Shown: positions 29,544-38,664, counted from the first letter of the stretch. The stretch: 64,000 bases of DNA from Gimesia chilikensis (GCF_007744075.1 NZ_CP036266.1:6123748-6187747); one strand, 5' to 3'. Made by a program: numbers and translations. The notes: generated from the letters alone by a model not told the origin.

Positions 29544-30353
29544 ATGTTACGCCCCTGCCGACTGCTGATGATGACTGTGCTGTTGTGTCTGACTCTGTTT
29601 CACTGCGTAACGGGAGCCGAACCGCTGATTGTGGCTCACAGGGGGCTGTTGAAAGTCGCGCCGGAAAACACGCTGGCCAACTTCCGGGCCTGCCTGGAAC
29701 TGCGACTCGGTTTTGAATTCGATGTGCAGCGAACCCGAGACGGCCACCTGATCTGCCTGCACGACACGACCGTCAACCGCACTACCGACGGCACCGGAAA
29801 GGTAGCGGACCTGACGCTGGCGGAGATTCAGAAGCTGGACGCAGGCAGCTGGTTTGACAGTCAGTTCACGGGCGAACGGGTGCCAACGATTGATGAAGTT
29901 CTGGAGCTGGTTTCCCGCTATCGTCAGCACGAGATTCTGGTCGCCGTCGACTTTAAAGATGCGGACGTGGAACAGGATGTGGTACGACTGGCCGAAAAAC
30001 ATGCAGTACTGTCAAAGCTGATCTTTATCGGTAGAACGATTCAGGAATCTGAGGTCCGCGACAATCTCAAAGCGGCTTCCCCGAAAGCGGAGACCGCAGC
30101 AGTGGCTAATAATGCGGGCGAATTCAAAGACGCGCTCGGTGCGGGTAATGCAGACTGGGTTTACCTGCGGTACCTCGCACCGGCCAGTGAAATTCAGCAG
30201 GTACACCAGGCGGGCAAACGCACGTTTATCGCTGGACCGACGGTCAGCGGCGATCTGCCTGCCAACTGGCGGCGGATCACCGCGGCGGGCGTGGATGCGA
30301 TTCTGACTGATTATCCACTTCAGTTGCGACTCGCGTTGAAACAGCAACAGTGA
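29544..30353 (+). CDS. Secreted glycerophosphodiester phosphodiesterase
   Basis: A 269-residue GDPD-family TIM barrel with a Sec signal peptide (1-24). The catalytic set is complete: H32-R33-G, E41-N-T, E58-F-D60 and H73-D, followed by NRTTDGTG. It hydrolyses glycerophosphodiesters from phospholipid headgroups to glycerol-3-phosphate and an alcohol, and is probably periplasmic. It is somewhat short, which suits bacterial GlpQ/UgpQ-like enzymes lacking an insertion domain. It is transcribed alone. Confidence 0.92.
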   Translation: MLRPCRLLMMTVLLCLTLFHCVTGAEPLIVAHRGLLKVAPENTLANFRACLELRLGFEFDVQRTRDGHLICLHDTTVNRTTDGTGKVADLTLAEIQKLDAGSWFDSQFTGERVPTIDEVLELVSRYRQHEILVAVDFKDADVEQDVVRLAEKHAVLSKLIFIGRTIQESEVRDNLKAASPKAETAAVANNAGEFKDALGAGNADWVYLRYLAPASEIQQVHQAGKRTFIAGPTVSGDLPANWRRITAAGVDAILTDYPLQLRLALKQQQ

Positions 30354-30530
30354 ATCGGAGTCAGTTGGAGCGCAGCTGATTCTCTCGATCTTTGACAATT
30401 TGATTATGAACAGAACGGGCAGCAGAACAGGGGCTCTGGAGGAGATCTGGTTGAAATCGTGTGCGGAGTATGCATAATGGATTGATATCACAGCGTCTCT
30501 GAGCTCTTTCTAATTAAAGTCGAGAATCCC

Positions 30531-31076
30531 ATGTCGCCGTTAGGACTTGAGGATCAGGTTATCGTGGCCCTGCGTCGCATCACGCGTGCGATCGATTTGC
30601 ATTCGCGAAACCTGATGCAGGAAATCGGACTGACTGCCCCGCAACTGGCAGCGCTGCAGACGATTGCGCGGCGACAGCCGATTACGGTTGGGGCGCTGGC
30701 GAAATCGATTCATCTGAGCCAGGCGACGCTGACGGGAATTCTGAGTCGACTGGAATCACGGCACCTGGTCTCCCGCTCCCGTCGTGGAGCGGATAAGCGG
30801 ACCGTGGTGGTGGAGTTGACAGACGAAGGCCAGGCAATGCTCAAGAACGCGCCGTCGCTGCTGCAGGATCGCTTTCGTCGTGAACTGTTGACACTGCAGC
30901 AATGGGAACAGACGCAGATGCTGGCTACGCTGCAGCGGATCGCTACGATGATGGACGCGGAAGATATCGATGCTTCTCCCGTGCTGTCGGCGGGTGATGT
31001 CTCGTCTCATACCGGACCGGCAGAACCGGATACCGACGCGTTTCACGAGCAACAGAACCTGGATTCCCACTCCTGA
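30531..31076 (+). CDS. MarR-family regulator next to ectoine genes
   Basis: A 181-residue winged-helix protein. The MarR core is evident: LTAPQLAALQTIARRQPITV, then LAKSIHLSQATLTGILSRLE and the wing SRRGADKRTVVVELTDEG. A hydrophilic tail of about 35 residues, rich in Ser, Asp and Glu, is added. It lies 463 bases upstream of ectA on the same strand. MarR regulators (EctR, CosR) control ectoine synthesis in several halophilic bacteria, so control of the neighbouring operon by this protein is likely but inferred from position. The gap between the two holds candidate operators. Confidence 0.88.
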   Translation: MSPLGLEDQVIVALRRITRAIDLHSRNLMQEIGLTAPQLAALQTIARRQPITVGALAKSIHLSQATLTGILSRLESRHLVSRSRRGADKRTVVVELTDEGQAMLKNAPSLLQDRFRRELLTLQQWEQTQMLATLQRIATMMDAEDIDASPVLSAGDVSSHTGPAEPDTDAFHEQQNLDSHS

Positions 31077-31105
31077 GGTCTCTGGTTTACAGGTTTATTA
31101 TCAAA

Positions 31106-31124
31106 TAGTCGGAATTTTCGACTA
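31106..31124. promoter_or_regulatory. Short palindrome downstream of marR
   Basis: TAGTCG (31106-31111) and CGACTA (31119-31124) form a 19-bp palindrome with a 7-bp AT-rich centre, 30 bases past the MarR stop. The size suits a MarR-type operator or a weak hairpin. There is no supporting second copy in the region. Confidence 0.25.
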
Positions 31125-31254
31125 AAACCGGTTCTGAGGGTCGCAGCAACGACTGCTAAACAGAGTTGAGCCTGTTCACGCAGGGGCAAACCGAGCTTGC
31201 CTTTGAGAACGATTTGAGCCCTGACAAGACCAGAATCGTGATCAAGGAACAGGG

Positions 31255-31318
31255 AACCCCCAATCCACCTGCATTTCCAAATCTGGGGGTTGACATTTTG
31301 ATATATATTGAGTACAAA
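31255..31318 (+). promoter_or_regulatory. Candidate ect operon promoter with overlapping inverted repeat
   Basis: TTGACA (31290-31295) and TACAAA (31313-31318) are 17 bp apart, a good sigma-70-type match about 220 bases upstream of ectA. An 8-bp perfect inverted repeat, AACCCCCA (31255-31262) and TGGGGGTT (31284-31291), runs into the -35 box. TATTGA occurs at 31306 and 31320, flanking the -10. Either element could be the regulator site. The rest of the marR-ectA gap shows no gene. Confidence 0.45.
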
Positions 31319-31538
31319 GTATTGAACACTAACTAATTCTGCCAAGTGATGTCGTTTCACCACTGAGCCACGCGTTTCAGAACACAAGAAATCGTCTATA
31401 TTAAGTTAAAATTAAGACACCAATGTGAAACTTGACAATCACATATGACTCGCAGTTTCAAAATAATGTATTTTGAATTTACTTTGTAGTCTAATCATTT
31501 TCCTAGAGCGACTTGCTCGGAATCCCATAAAAAGCCAA

Positions 31539-32072
31539 ATGGATACGGCCCAAAAACTCATTTTTCGCGAGCCCCGAGTGGAAGATGCGCTCGCGATTTC
31601 CCGCCTCATTAAACGCTGCCCTCCTCTGGACGTAAATTCCACTTACGCCACCATGCTGCTATGTCGTGACTTTCACGATACTTGCGTTGTTGTGGAGCAG
31701 GACTCGGAAGTCCTGGCATTTCTATCCGCTTATCGACCTCCACAGCGAGAGAATACGATCTTTATCTGGCAAGCCGCCGTAGACAGTCGCCTGCGTTCCC
31801 AGGGAGTTGCCTCCCGAATGCTGGACGACCTGCTGTCGCGGGAGTCGCTCGCCGACGTTAACCACCTGGAGACGACGATTACACCTTCGAATCAGTCGTC
31901 CCAAAAACTGTTTCGCTCACTGGCGAAACGTCTTAATACGGAATGTCGATCGGTAGAAGGATTTCCTGCTGCACTGTTTGGTGAAGTCGAAGAACACGAA
32001 GCAGAAGATCTCTACCAGCTTGGTCCATTCACACTTAAACCCGTTCATGGAGAGAAACCAGTAATATCATGA
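31539..32072 (+). CDS. ectA: Diaminobutyrate acetyltransferase (ectoine synthesis)
   Basis: A 177-residue GNAT enzyme from the ATG at 31539; the upstream extension to 31473 looks non-coding. It acetylates L-2,4-diaminobutyrate at the gamma-amino group. EctA signatures are FREPRVEDALAISRLI, then PPLDVNSTYATMLLCRDFHDTC near the N-terminus, FIWQAAVDSRLRSQGVASRM in the acetyl-CoA region, and ETTITPSNQSSQKLFRSLA. It is cytoplasmic. Its stop overlaps the ectB start by 4 bases (ATGA), so translation is coupled. Confidence 0.95.
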   Translation: MDTAQKLIFREPRVEDALAISRLIKRCPPLDVNSTYATMLLCRDFHDTCVVVEQDSEVLAFLSAYRPPQRENTIFIWQAAVDSRLRSQGVASRMLDDLLSRESLADVNHLETTITPSNQSSQKLFRSLAKRLNTECRSVEGFPAALFGEVEEHEAEDLYQLGPFTLKPVHGEKPVIS

Positions 32073-33364
32073 GTATATTCAAACGACTCGAATCAAACGT
32101 TCGAGGTTACTGCCGCTCGTTCCCAACCACATTCACCAAAGCACAGAACGCAACTTTGCGTGATGACAAGGGAAATGAATACATTGATTTCCTGGCAGGA
32201 GCCGGCTCACTCAACTATGGTCACAACAACCCGCAGCTGAAAACCAAGCTGCTGGAGTTTCTGGAACGGGACGGCATGCTGCATGGTCTCGACATGCACA
32301 CCGATGCCAAAGAACGCTTCCTGGAAGTCTTCGAAAAGCGGATTCTGTCCCCACTGGAACTGGATTACAAGCTGCAGTTCACCGGCCCCACCGGCACCAA
32401 TGCTGTGGAAGCTGCATTGAAGCTGGCACGTAAGGTTACCGGACGGACCAATATTGTTTCGTTCACAAACGGTTTCCACGGCGTGAGCCTGGGATCGGTC
32501 GCCGCGACCGGCAACAGCCACTTCCGCGATGCAGCCGGCACGCCTTTGAACAACGTGACCTTCATGCCTTACTACGGCTACCTGGGTGACAACATCGACA
32601 CCCTGGAATATTTCGAAGCCCTGCTCAAAGACAACAGCAGTGGTCTGGATCTCCCCGCAGCGGTGATTGTGGAAACCGTGCAGGGTGAAGGCGGCGTGAA
32701 TGTCGCTGGCATCGAATGGCTGCAGCAGTTGGAAACCCTGTGTCAGGAACATGGCATGCTGCTGATCGTCGACGATATTCAGGTCGGCTGTGGACGTACC
32801 GGTGACTTCTTCAGCTTTGAACAGGCTGGAATCGTGCCGGATATCGTGACTCTTTCGAAATCACTGAGTGCCTACGGACTGCCGATGTCACTGGTACTGA
32901 TGAAATCCGAACTGGACCAGTGGGAACCCGGCGAACACAACGGTACCTTCCGTGGAAATAACCTGGCATTCGTTTCCGCTGCCGAAGCAATCGAATATTA
33001 CTGGGGCGATTATCAGCTGTCTCGCGAAGTCAAACGCAAAGGCGAACTGATCCAGGAACGCCTGCAGGATATCGCTGACAGTATCATCGACGTTGATCTT
33101 GAAGTCCGCGGACGTGGTATGATCTGGGGACTGGCCTGCCAGGAATGTCCGGATCTGTCGGGTAAGATCACCGAAGCTGCCTTCAAGCGGGGTCTGATCA
33201 TTGAGACCAGTGGTACTGACAGCCATGTACTGAAATTCCTGCCGCCATTGACCATCGAAGAAGATCTGCTGACGCAGGGACTCGATATCGTCGCCGAAAG
33301 TTACAAAGCGGTTCTGGAAGACGAAGTCATTATGAAAGAACTGGGTCTGATCACCAGCGAGTGA
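32069..33364 (+). CDS. ectB: Diaminobutyrate-2-oxoglutarate transaminase
   Basis: A 431-residue class III PLP aminotransferase that makes L-2,4-diaminobutyrate from aspartate semialdehyde and glutamate. It opens with the EctB-type FKRLESNVRGYCRSFPTTF. It carries the class III features LIVDDIQVGCGRTGDFFSFE and the PLP lysine in TLSKSLSAYGLP. The length matches EctB. Translation is coupled to ectA. No ectoine-specific aspartokinase gene (ask_ect) accompanies the cluster, so aspartate semialdehyde must come from the housekeeping pathway. Confidence 0.96.
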   Translation: MSIFKRLESNVRGYCRSFPTTFTKAQNATLRDDKGNEYIDFLAGAGSLNYGHNNPQLKTKLLEFLERDGMLHGLDMHTDAKERFLEVFEKRILSPLELDYKLQFTGPTGTNAVEAALKLARKVTGRTNIVSFTNGFHGVSLGSVAATGNSHFRDAAGTPLNNVTFMPYYGYLGDNIDTLEYFEALLKDNSSGLDLPAAVIVETVQGEGGVNVAGIEWLQQLETLCQEHGMLLIVDDIQVGCGRTGDFFSFEQAGIVPDIVTLSKSLSAYGLPMSLVLMKSELDQWEPGEHNGTFRGNNLAFVSAAEAIEYYWGDYQLSREVKRKGELIQERLQDIADSIIDVDLEVRGRGMIWGLACQECPDLSGKITEAAFKRGLIIETSGTDSHVLKFLPPLTIEEDLLTQGLDIVAESYKAVLEDEVIMKELGLITSE

Positions 33365-33449
33365 TCAGTCGCCCGGCTTCCAGCGAAACCGATATTCAAC
33401 CTGATAGACATCCTATTTCATCTGAAGAAACTGAAGAGAGACGCTCACA

Positions 33450-33842
33450 ATGCTTGTACGTCAATTAAGTGAGATTATTGATACCGACCGTGACATTAAA
33501 GCCGAAACCTGGAACAGCCGCCGTCTTCTGCTGGCAGGAGACAAGATGGGATTCTCCCTGCACGATACGCTGATTCATCCGGGAACGGAAACGGAAATCT
33601 GGTACCAGAATCACCTTGAAGCCGTGTATTGTATTGAGGGAGAAGGCGAAATCGAACTGATTCCGGATGGGCCGACTTACCCCATCTCACCGGGCATGAT
33701 GTATGCCCTGGATAAGAACGACCGTCATCTCCTGAGAGCGAAATCTCAGTTACGGATGGTCTGCGTGTTTAATCCTCCCGTCACGGGTCAGGAAGTCCAC
33801 GACGAAAATGGTGTATATCCGGCTGCGACCACCGACTCCTGA
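33450..33842 (+). CDS. ectC: Ectoine synthase
   Basis: A 130-residue cupin that cyclises N-gamma-acetyl-diaminobutyrate to ectoine. EctC signatures are present: a start MLVRQLSEII, then NSRRLLLAGDKMGFSLHDTL, HLEAVYCIEGEGEIE and GMMYALDKNDRHLLRA. The last includes the conserved metal-ligand His of the cupin. The length is typical. It lies 85 bases after ectB in the same operon. Confidence 0.97.
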   Translation: MLVRQLSEIIDTDRDIKAETWNSRRLLLAGDKMGFSLHDTLIHPGTETEIWYQNHLEAVYCIEGEGEIELIPDGPTYPISPGMMYALDKNDRHLLRAKSQLRMVCVFNPPVTGQEVHDENGVYPAATTDS

Positions 33843-33947
33843 GTCGACTCGCAGCTCAGCGTTTACGTCACTGTTGTTTTACATAAAGGACTTTTTTATC
33901 AGGCTGGAGATGCCTCGATCCGGCAATCGCCAGTGACCGTGAAGGCA

Positions 33948-34883
33948 ATGAACACTGAAGTAGCGAATTCGAAAGATCTGTATCCGTCTCGTGTCAAACC
34001 TCAGCCCGAATTCCTGGAGCGGACTGATCCGGTTGTGTATGGATCTTCCGAAGATGGTCCATTAACGGCAGGTCAGCTGAACCAGTTTGAACGGGACGGT
34101 TTTCTGATCCTGCCGGCTTTTTTTTCCCAGGCAGAGATCGACGCCTGTAACGCCGAGCTGGCCCGCCTCAAGGAAAGCGCTGCGACCCGCAGACGCTCTG
34201 AAGCGATTGTGGAGCCGGACTGCGATGAACTGCGCTCGCTGTTTGCAATTCATCATGCGGAGATCAGCCCGTTTTTCTCTGAAGTCGCCCAGGATGAGCG
34301 GATCGCGGGTATGGTGATGCAGATTCTGGACAGCGAAGTTTATCTGCATCAGTCGCGCGTGAATCTGAAACCGGGCTTTGCTGGCAAAGAGTTTTACTGG
34401 CATTCTGACTTCGAAACCTGGCATGTAGAAGACGGGATGCCTCGCATGCGGGCGATCAGCTGTTCGCTGCTGCTCACCGACAACTACGAATTCAACGCGC
34501 CTTTAATGCTGATGCCGGGCTCTCACCGAAAGTATGTTTCGTGTGTGGGAGAGACTCCCGAGGATCATTACCTGACGTCCCTGCAGAAGCAGGAACTGGG
34601 TATTCCCGACAAGGATTCCCTGCGGGAACTGGTCGACGAACATGGCATCATTCAGGGAGAGGGTCCCGCGGGCACACTGGTGCTGTTTGACTGCAACACC
34701 ATGCATGGCTCGAACGGAAACATCACCCCCTTCCCGCGTTCGAACCTGTTCTTTGTGTATAACAGCGTCTGGAACCAGCTCGACGAACCCTTTGGACAGA
34801 AGAAATACAGACCGGAATTCATCGCCTCACGCAAGTATTGTGAGCCCGTATCACAACAGGCGGTCAATTACAGTCTCCAGTAA
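33948..34883 (+). CDS. ectD: Ectoine hydroxylase
   Basis: A 311-residue non-heme Fe(II)/2-oxoglutarate dioxygenase that makes 5-hydroxyectoine. It is counted from the ATG at 33948, with GAAGG close upstream; a GTG at 33933 is the alternative. The EctD signature WHSDFETWHVEDGMP is intact and continues with RMRAIS. The iron ligands are H152, D154 and H253 (TMHGSNG). The 2-oxoglutarate-binding region GSHRKYVSC follows the family. Its presence shows the strain can make hydroxyectoine, which protects better against heat and drying. Confidence 0.96.
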   Translation: MNTEVANSKDLYPSRVKPQPEFLERTDPVVYGSSEDGPLTAGQLNQFERDGFLILPAFFSQAEIDACNAELARLKESAATRRRSEAIVEPDCDELRSLFAIHHAEISPFFSEVAQDERIAGMVMQILDSEVYLHQSRVNLKPGFAGKEFYWHSDFETWHVEDGMPRMRAISCSLLLTDNYEFNAPLMLMPGSHRKYVSCVGETPEDHYLTSLQKQELGIPDKDSLRELVDEHGIIQGEGPAGTLVLFDCNTMHGSNGNITPFPRSNLFFVYNSVWNQLDEPFGQKKYRPEFIASRKYCEPVSQQAVNYSLQ

Positions 34884-35053
34884 CAGACGACGGATGTCCC
34901 TGATGGTGGGGCAGCCAGAACCAGAAAAGAGGATCTGATGTCAGATTGTTGTGTTGAGTTAATCACAGCGTGGCGATCGTGTGCAGATCCTGCTCCGACC
35001 TGCTTGCTTCTCCTGCGCTCTCAATTTCATCCTTTAACAGAGGATCAGCGCAG

Positions 35054-35584
35054 ATGAACAAATTATTTGCGATCATCCAGCGGATCGAAGCGTTTCTGCT
35101 GGCCTGGTCGATTATTAGCATTGCCGCTCTTTCGATCGGCAACGTGGTGTGCCGCGCCTTGTTCGGCTTCAGCCTGGCCTTTGTCGGCGAAGTCTCCCAA
35201 TTCCTGATTATCGTGGTGACCTTCATCGGCCTGAGCTACGCTGCCAGCCAGGGTCGCCATATCCGCATGACGGCGTTGTACGATCAGCTCAATCCGCGCT
35301 GGCGTAAAATCATGATGGTCATCATCAACAGTCTGACAGCTCTGCTGATGCTGTTGCTGGCCGGGTATGCTTTCGAATACATCAACACCGTCCGCTTTCT
35401 GGACACGATTTCTCCCGTATTACAGGTGCCCTTGTACCTGATCTATCTATTCGTCCCGCTGGGGTTCATTCTGTCGGCTATTCAATATGGCCTGACGGTC
35501 TTCCGTAACCTGACTGCTCCCGACGTCTACATTTCGTATTCACAGAAAGACGAATACGAAACCACGGTCGTCGGCGAAGTCTAA
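35054..35584 (+). CDS. TRAP transporter small membrane subunit (DctQ/TeaB type)
   Basis: A 176-residue protein counted from the ATG at 35054, with AGAGGA upstream; the frame is open further upstream. Four membrane helices are seen, at about residues 10-35, 45-65, 85-110 and 125-150. The DctQ-family segments are FVGEVSQFLIIVVTFIGL and ASQGRHIRMTALYD. It forms the small membrane part of a sodium-coupled TRAP importer with the two following genes. Its place directly behind ectABCD points to ectoine or hydroxyectoine uptake. Confidence 0.9.
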   Translation: MNKLFAIIQRIEAFLLAWSIISIAALSIGNVVCRALFGFSLAFVGEVSQFLIIVVTFIGLSYAASQGRHIRMTALYDQLNPRWRKIMMVIINSLTALLMLLLAGYAFEYINTVRFLDTISPVLQVPLYLIYLFVPLGFILSAIQYGLTVFRNLTAPDVYISYSQKDEYETTVVGEV

Positions 35585-35609
35585 CCCAGGCCCTCAGGGA
35601 GAATCACGA

Positions 35610-36899
35610 ATGGAAGCCTTACTCATCATCGGCATCATGATCATTTTACTGCTGCTGGGTTTTCCGATGAAGGTCCCGCTGATCGTCGCTGCCCTGGCGG
35701 TCCTGCTGGTCTTTCATCCGGATGTGACGCCGGCCGTACTGGTCCAGCAGATGATCGGCGGGATCAAGCCCGCAGCTCTGATCGCGGTCCCGATGTTTAT
35801 TTTCGCGGCCGATATCATGACGCGGGGGAATTCCGCGAACCGGTTGCTCGACCTGGTGACGGCGTTTGTCGGTCACCTGCGCGGTGGTCTGCCGATTGCC
35901 AGTGCCATCAGCTGTACCCTGTTCGGTGCAATGTCCGGTTCGACTCAGGCGACGGTCGTCGCCATTGGTGGTCCACTCAGGCCCCAGTTACTCAAAGCAG
36001 GTTACCCCGACTCGTTCACCACGGCGCTGATCATCAATGCCAGCGACATCGCCCTTTTGATTCCGCCCAGTATCGGCATGATCGTTTACGGCGTTGTCTC
36101 GGGTACCTCGATCGGGGAATTGTTCATCGCGGGCATCGGGCCGGGACTGTTGGTACTGTTGTTGTTTTGTATTTACTGCTGGATTGCCTCGATTCGTATG
36201 CAGATTCCCCGCCAGGAAAAGACGGATGCTGCAACCCGTCGCACAGCAGCACGCCGGGCACTGCTCCCGCTGGGTTTCCCCCTGATTATTATCGGCGGAA
36301 TTTACTCGGGGATTTTCAGTCCCACCGAAGCCGCGGCGATCTCGGTGCTTTATGCTGCGATTCTGGAGATTGTCTTCTTCCGGGATCTCACGGTGAAAGA
36401 TATTCCGGACATCGCACTCTCGACCGGGTTGATTACCGCGGTCGTCTTCATCCTCGTTGGTGCGGGTGCTGCCTTCAGCTGGGTGATCTCGTTCGTACAA
36501 CTGCCGGACGCGTTGATCAATAACTGGCTGGGGCTGACTCCTGATTCGGGCTATTGGACGATCATGCTGACGATTGCCATCGCGTACTTCATCGGCTGTA
36601 TGTTCGTGGATCCGATCGTGGTGATTCTGATTCTGACCCCGATCTTCCATCCGGTGGCGATTGCCGCAGGCATCGATCCGGTACTGGTCGGGATTGTAGT
36701 GACCTTACAGGTGGCCATTGGATCGGCGACGCCACCATTCGGCTGTGACATATTTACCGCGATTGCGGTCTTCCGCCGGCCCTACCTGGAGGTGATTCGG
36801 GGCACGCCCCCCTTCATCGCCATTCTGCTGTTTGCGGGGATCCTGCTGATTGCGTTCCCCAGTATCTCTCTGTTTCTCCGCAACCTCGCATTTGGATAA
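35610..36899 (+). CDS. TRAP transporter large membrane subunit (DctM/TeaC type)
   Basis: A 429-residue integral membrane protein with about 12 hydrophobic segments. DctM-family signatures are FIFAADIMTRGNSANRL, LRGGLPIASAISCTLFGAMSG, a second-half repeat and GSATPPFGCDIFTA. It provides the transport pathway, which is driven by the sodium gradient. It follows the small subunit by 25 bases and precedes the binding protein by 5, so the three are one unit. Confidence 0.95.
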   Translation: MEALLIIGIMIILLLLGFPMKVPLIVAALAVLLVFHPDVTPAVLVQQMIGGIKPAALIAVPMFIFAADIMTRGNSANRLLDLVTAFVGHLRGGLPIASAISCTLFGAMSGSTQATVVAIGGPLRPQLLKAGYPDSFTTALIINASDIALLIPPSIGMIVYGVVSGTSIGELFIAGIGPGLLVLLLFCIYCWIASIRMQIPRQEKTDAATRRTAARRALLPLGFPLIIIGGIYSGIFSPTEAAAISVLYAAILEIVFFRDLTVKDIPDIALSTGLITAVVFILVGAGAAFSWVISFVQLPDALINNWLGLTPDSGYWTIMLTIAIAYFIGCMFVDPIVVILILTPIFHPVAIAAGIDPVLVGIVVTLQVAIGSATPPFGCDIFTAIAVFRRPYLEVIRGTPPFIAILLFAGILLIAFPSISLFLRNLAFG

Positions 36900-36904
36900 G
36901 CATT

Positions 36905-37987
36905 ATGAACCTGATTCAGAAATTATTCAGTTCTGCGTCTGCCTGGAGCCTGCTTCTGATTGTGGGCGGTTCCCTGCTTTGCACTTCGTGTGGTGCTGAG
37001 GCCACCGCGTCGACCTCGGACCAACCGATTCAGTGGCGGTTTGCGATTGAAGAGACCATCGGTAGCGTTCAGCACCAGTACGCGATGAAGTTCAAGGAAC
37101 TCGTCGAGGAACGCTCCAACGGGGAAATCGAAGTCACGATCTACCCCTACGGAACCCTGGGAACCTCGGACCAGATTACCGAGCTGGTCGATATGGAGGT
37201 GGTACAGTTTGCGATGGCCTCCCCCGGACACCTGGGAAAACTGATTCCAGAAGTCCAGGTCTTCCTGTTGCACTTTCTGTTCTCCGACGATGATGAAATC
37301 AACAATCAGGTGCTGAATAAAGATCCGCGGTTACAGAAAACCTTTGCTGAACTCTACGCCCGTAAGCGGTTGAAGCTGCTGTCGATTTTCTCGGAGGGCT
37401 GGCAGGTCTGGACAACGAAAGATCCCATTCATCGGCCTGAAGATTTCGAGGGTGTCAAAATGCGGGTCATGACATCCCCACTGCTGATCGCTGCCTACAA
37501 TGCGTATGGAGCCAGCCCGACACCGCTGCCCTACTCCGAAGTCTATTCGGCGTTGCAACTGAATATGATCGACGGACAGGAAAACCCGGTGTTCGCGATT
37601 CAGGAGATGAATTTCTACGAAGTGACCGACTGGATGATTTTCGCGCGACATGCACCGTTCATCACGACCGCTGTCACCAACCGTGAATTTTTCGATTCTC
37701 TGCCTGCCGAACGTCAGGAACTGGTGACGGGGGTCGTAGCCGATCTCAACGATTACATCCTGAAGGTACAGAGAGAATTCAATCAGGAACGGCTGAGCCT
37801 GATTCGCAAGAATAAGCCTGACCTGGAAATCATCACCGAACTGACCCCCGAAGAACGCGAAGCGTTTCGTCAGGCCAGCCAGCCAGTCCGAGATCGGTTT
37901 ATCAGGATGACCGGCGAAGATGGACGCAAGCTGCTGGAAGAGCTGAAACAGACCATCAAAGAATACGAAGACCAGCAACAGAACTGA
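36905..37987 (+). CDS. TRAP substrate-binding protein resembling the ectoine receptor TeaA
   Basis: A 360-residue DctP-family protein. It closely follows the TeaA pattern: WRFAIEE at the mature start, YGTLGTSDQI, MTSPLLIAAYNAYGASPTPLP, VYSALQLNMIDGQENP and a C-terminal RFIRMTGEDGRKLLEEL. In TeaA a Glu in the first strand, an Arg before the MTNPLL segment and the DGQENP Asn contribute to the pocket, and equivalents are present here. The N-terminus ends in CTSC, an imperfect lipobox, so it may be a lipoprotein rather than free. In Halomonas the receptor gene comes first, whereas here it comes last. Confidence 0.88.
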   Translation: MNLIQKLFSSASAWSLLLIVGGSLLCTSCGAEATASTSDQPIQWRFAIEETIGSVQHQYAMKFKELVEERSNGEIEVTIYPYGTLGTSDQITELVDMEVVQFAMASPGHLGKLIPEVQVFLLHFLFSDDDEINNQVLNKDPRLQKTFAELYARKRLKLLSIFSEGWQVWTTKDPIHRPEDFEGVKMRVMTSPLLIAAYNAYGASPTPLPYSEVYSALQLNMIDGQENPVFAIQEMNFYEVTDWMIFARHAPFITTAVTNREFFDSLPAERQELVTGVVADLNDYILKVQREFNQERLSLIRKNKPDLEIITELTPEEREAFRQASQPVRDRFIRMTGEDGRKLLEELKQTIKEYEDQQQN

Positions 37988-38171
37988 AATTACCGGTCAC
38001 ACGTTGTGTAACGGTTCTGCTGACAGGTGGCATTTGTCCCGGAGCACGCGATGGCGGCTGCGGGATTTTTAATAATCGGGCTGGTCTATCCTGTGTACAT
38101 GAAGTAGAAACAATGTACGCTCATATCCATTTGCACAGAAACCAAGAGAGAGACGACCAGCGGAGACCGGG

Positions 38172-38597
38172 ATGCCCATTCACGTTCAATGTGACGAGTG
38201 TTTTCAGAGTTATAAAGTCAAAGAGGAACGAGCCGGCCAGACGCTGAAATGCAAATCTTGTGGCAGCCGGATGCAGGTCCCTGAAGCTGACGAAGAAACC
38301 GAAGATCTCTTCGAGCATTATGGAGAGCCGATCGCACCTCAGCGAAAAACGAAGACCGCTGTCAAATCGAAAAAGAAAAAGTCCCGCAAGAAAGGCCCGA
38401 GCCTTTCGATGGGAAAGCTGGTCAAGAAAGCGTTCGGCGTAATGTCGATGGCGCTGGGCATCATAATGCTGGGGGCTTCCATCTATATGTTTTTCGAGGG
38501 AGATTCCCCGGAGGGCAAACGTAGCAGACCGGTAGGAGGGCTGATCATGGCTTCGATCTTCATGGGCGTCGGCAAGAAATGGCTGTTCGACGAATAG
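38172..38597 (+). CDS. Small zinc-ribbon membrane protein
   Basis: A 141-residue protein. Residues 7-30 form a zinc ribbon (CDEC and CKSC) with FQSYKVKEERAGQTLKC between the pairs, nearly the same as in the large protein at 11891. An acidic stretch and a Lys-rich stretch (about 55-75) follow. Two hydrophobic segments near the C-terminus, about 88-108 and 122-138, give a membrane hairpin. No external propeller is present, so this is a short relative sharing only the cytoplasmic ribbon. Function unknown. It is separated from the TRAP operon by 184 bases. Confidence 0.75.
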   Translation: MPIHVQCDECFQSYKVKEERAGQTLKCKSCGSRMQVPEADEETEDLFEHYGEPIAPQRKTKTAVKSKKKKSRKKGPSLSMGKLVKKAFGVMSMALGIIMLGASIYMFFEGDSPEGKRSRPVGGLIMASIFMGVGKKWLFDE

Positions 38598-38664
38598 CTG
38601 CCTGGAATGGGTGAAGTGGGTTTGAAGTTTCAGTGTCAGCTTTAGTCACAATTATTAGCGTCAT

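Noticed and set aside
35054-37987. TRAP system as a C4-dicarboxylate importer
   Set aside because: The binding protein follows the ectoine receptor pattern closely and the genes continue directly from ectD.
37988-38060. Imperfect hairpin after the TRAP operon
   Set aside because: The stem has mismatches and no T-run follows, so I do not call it a terminator.
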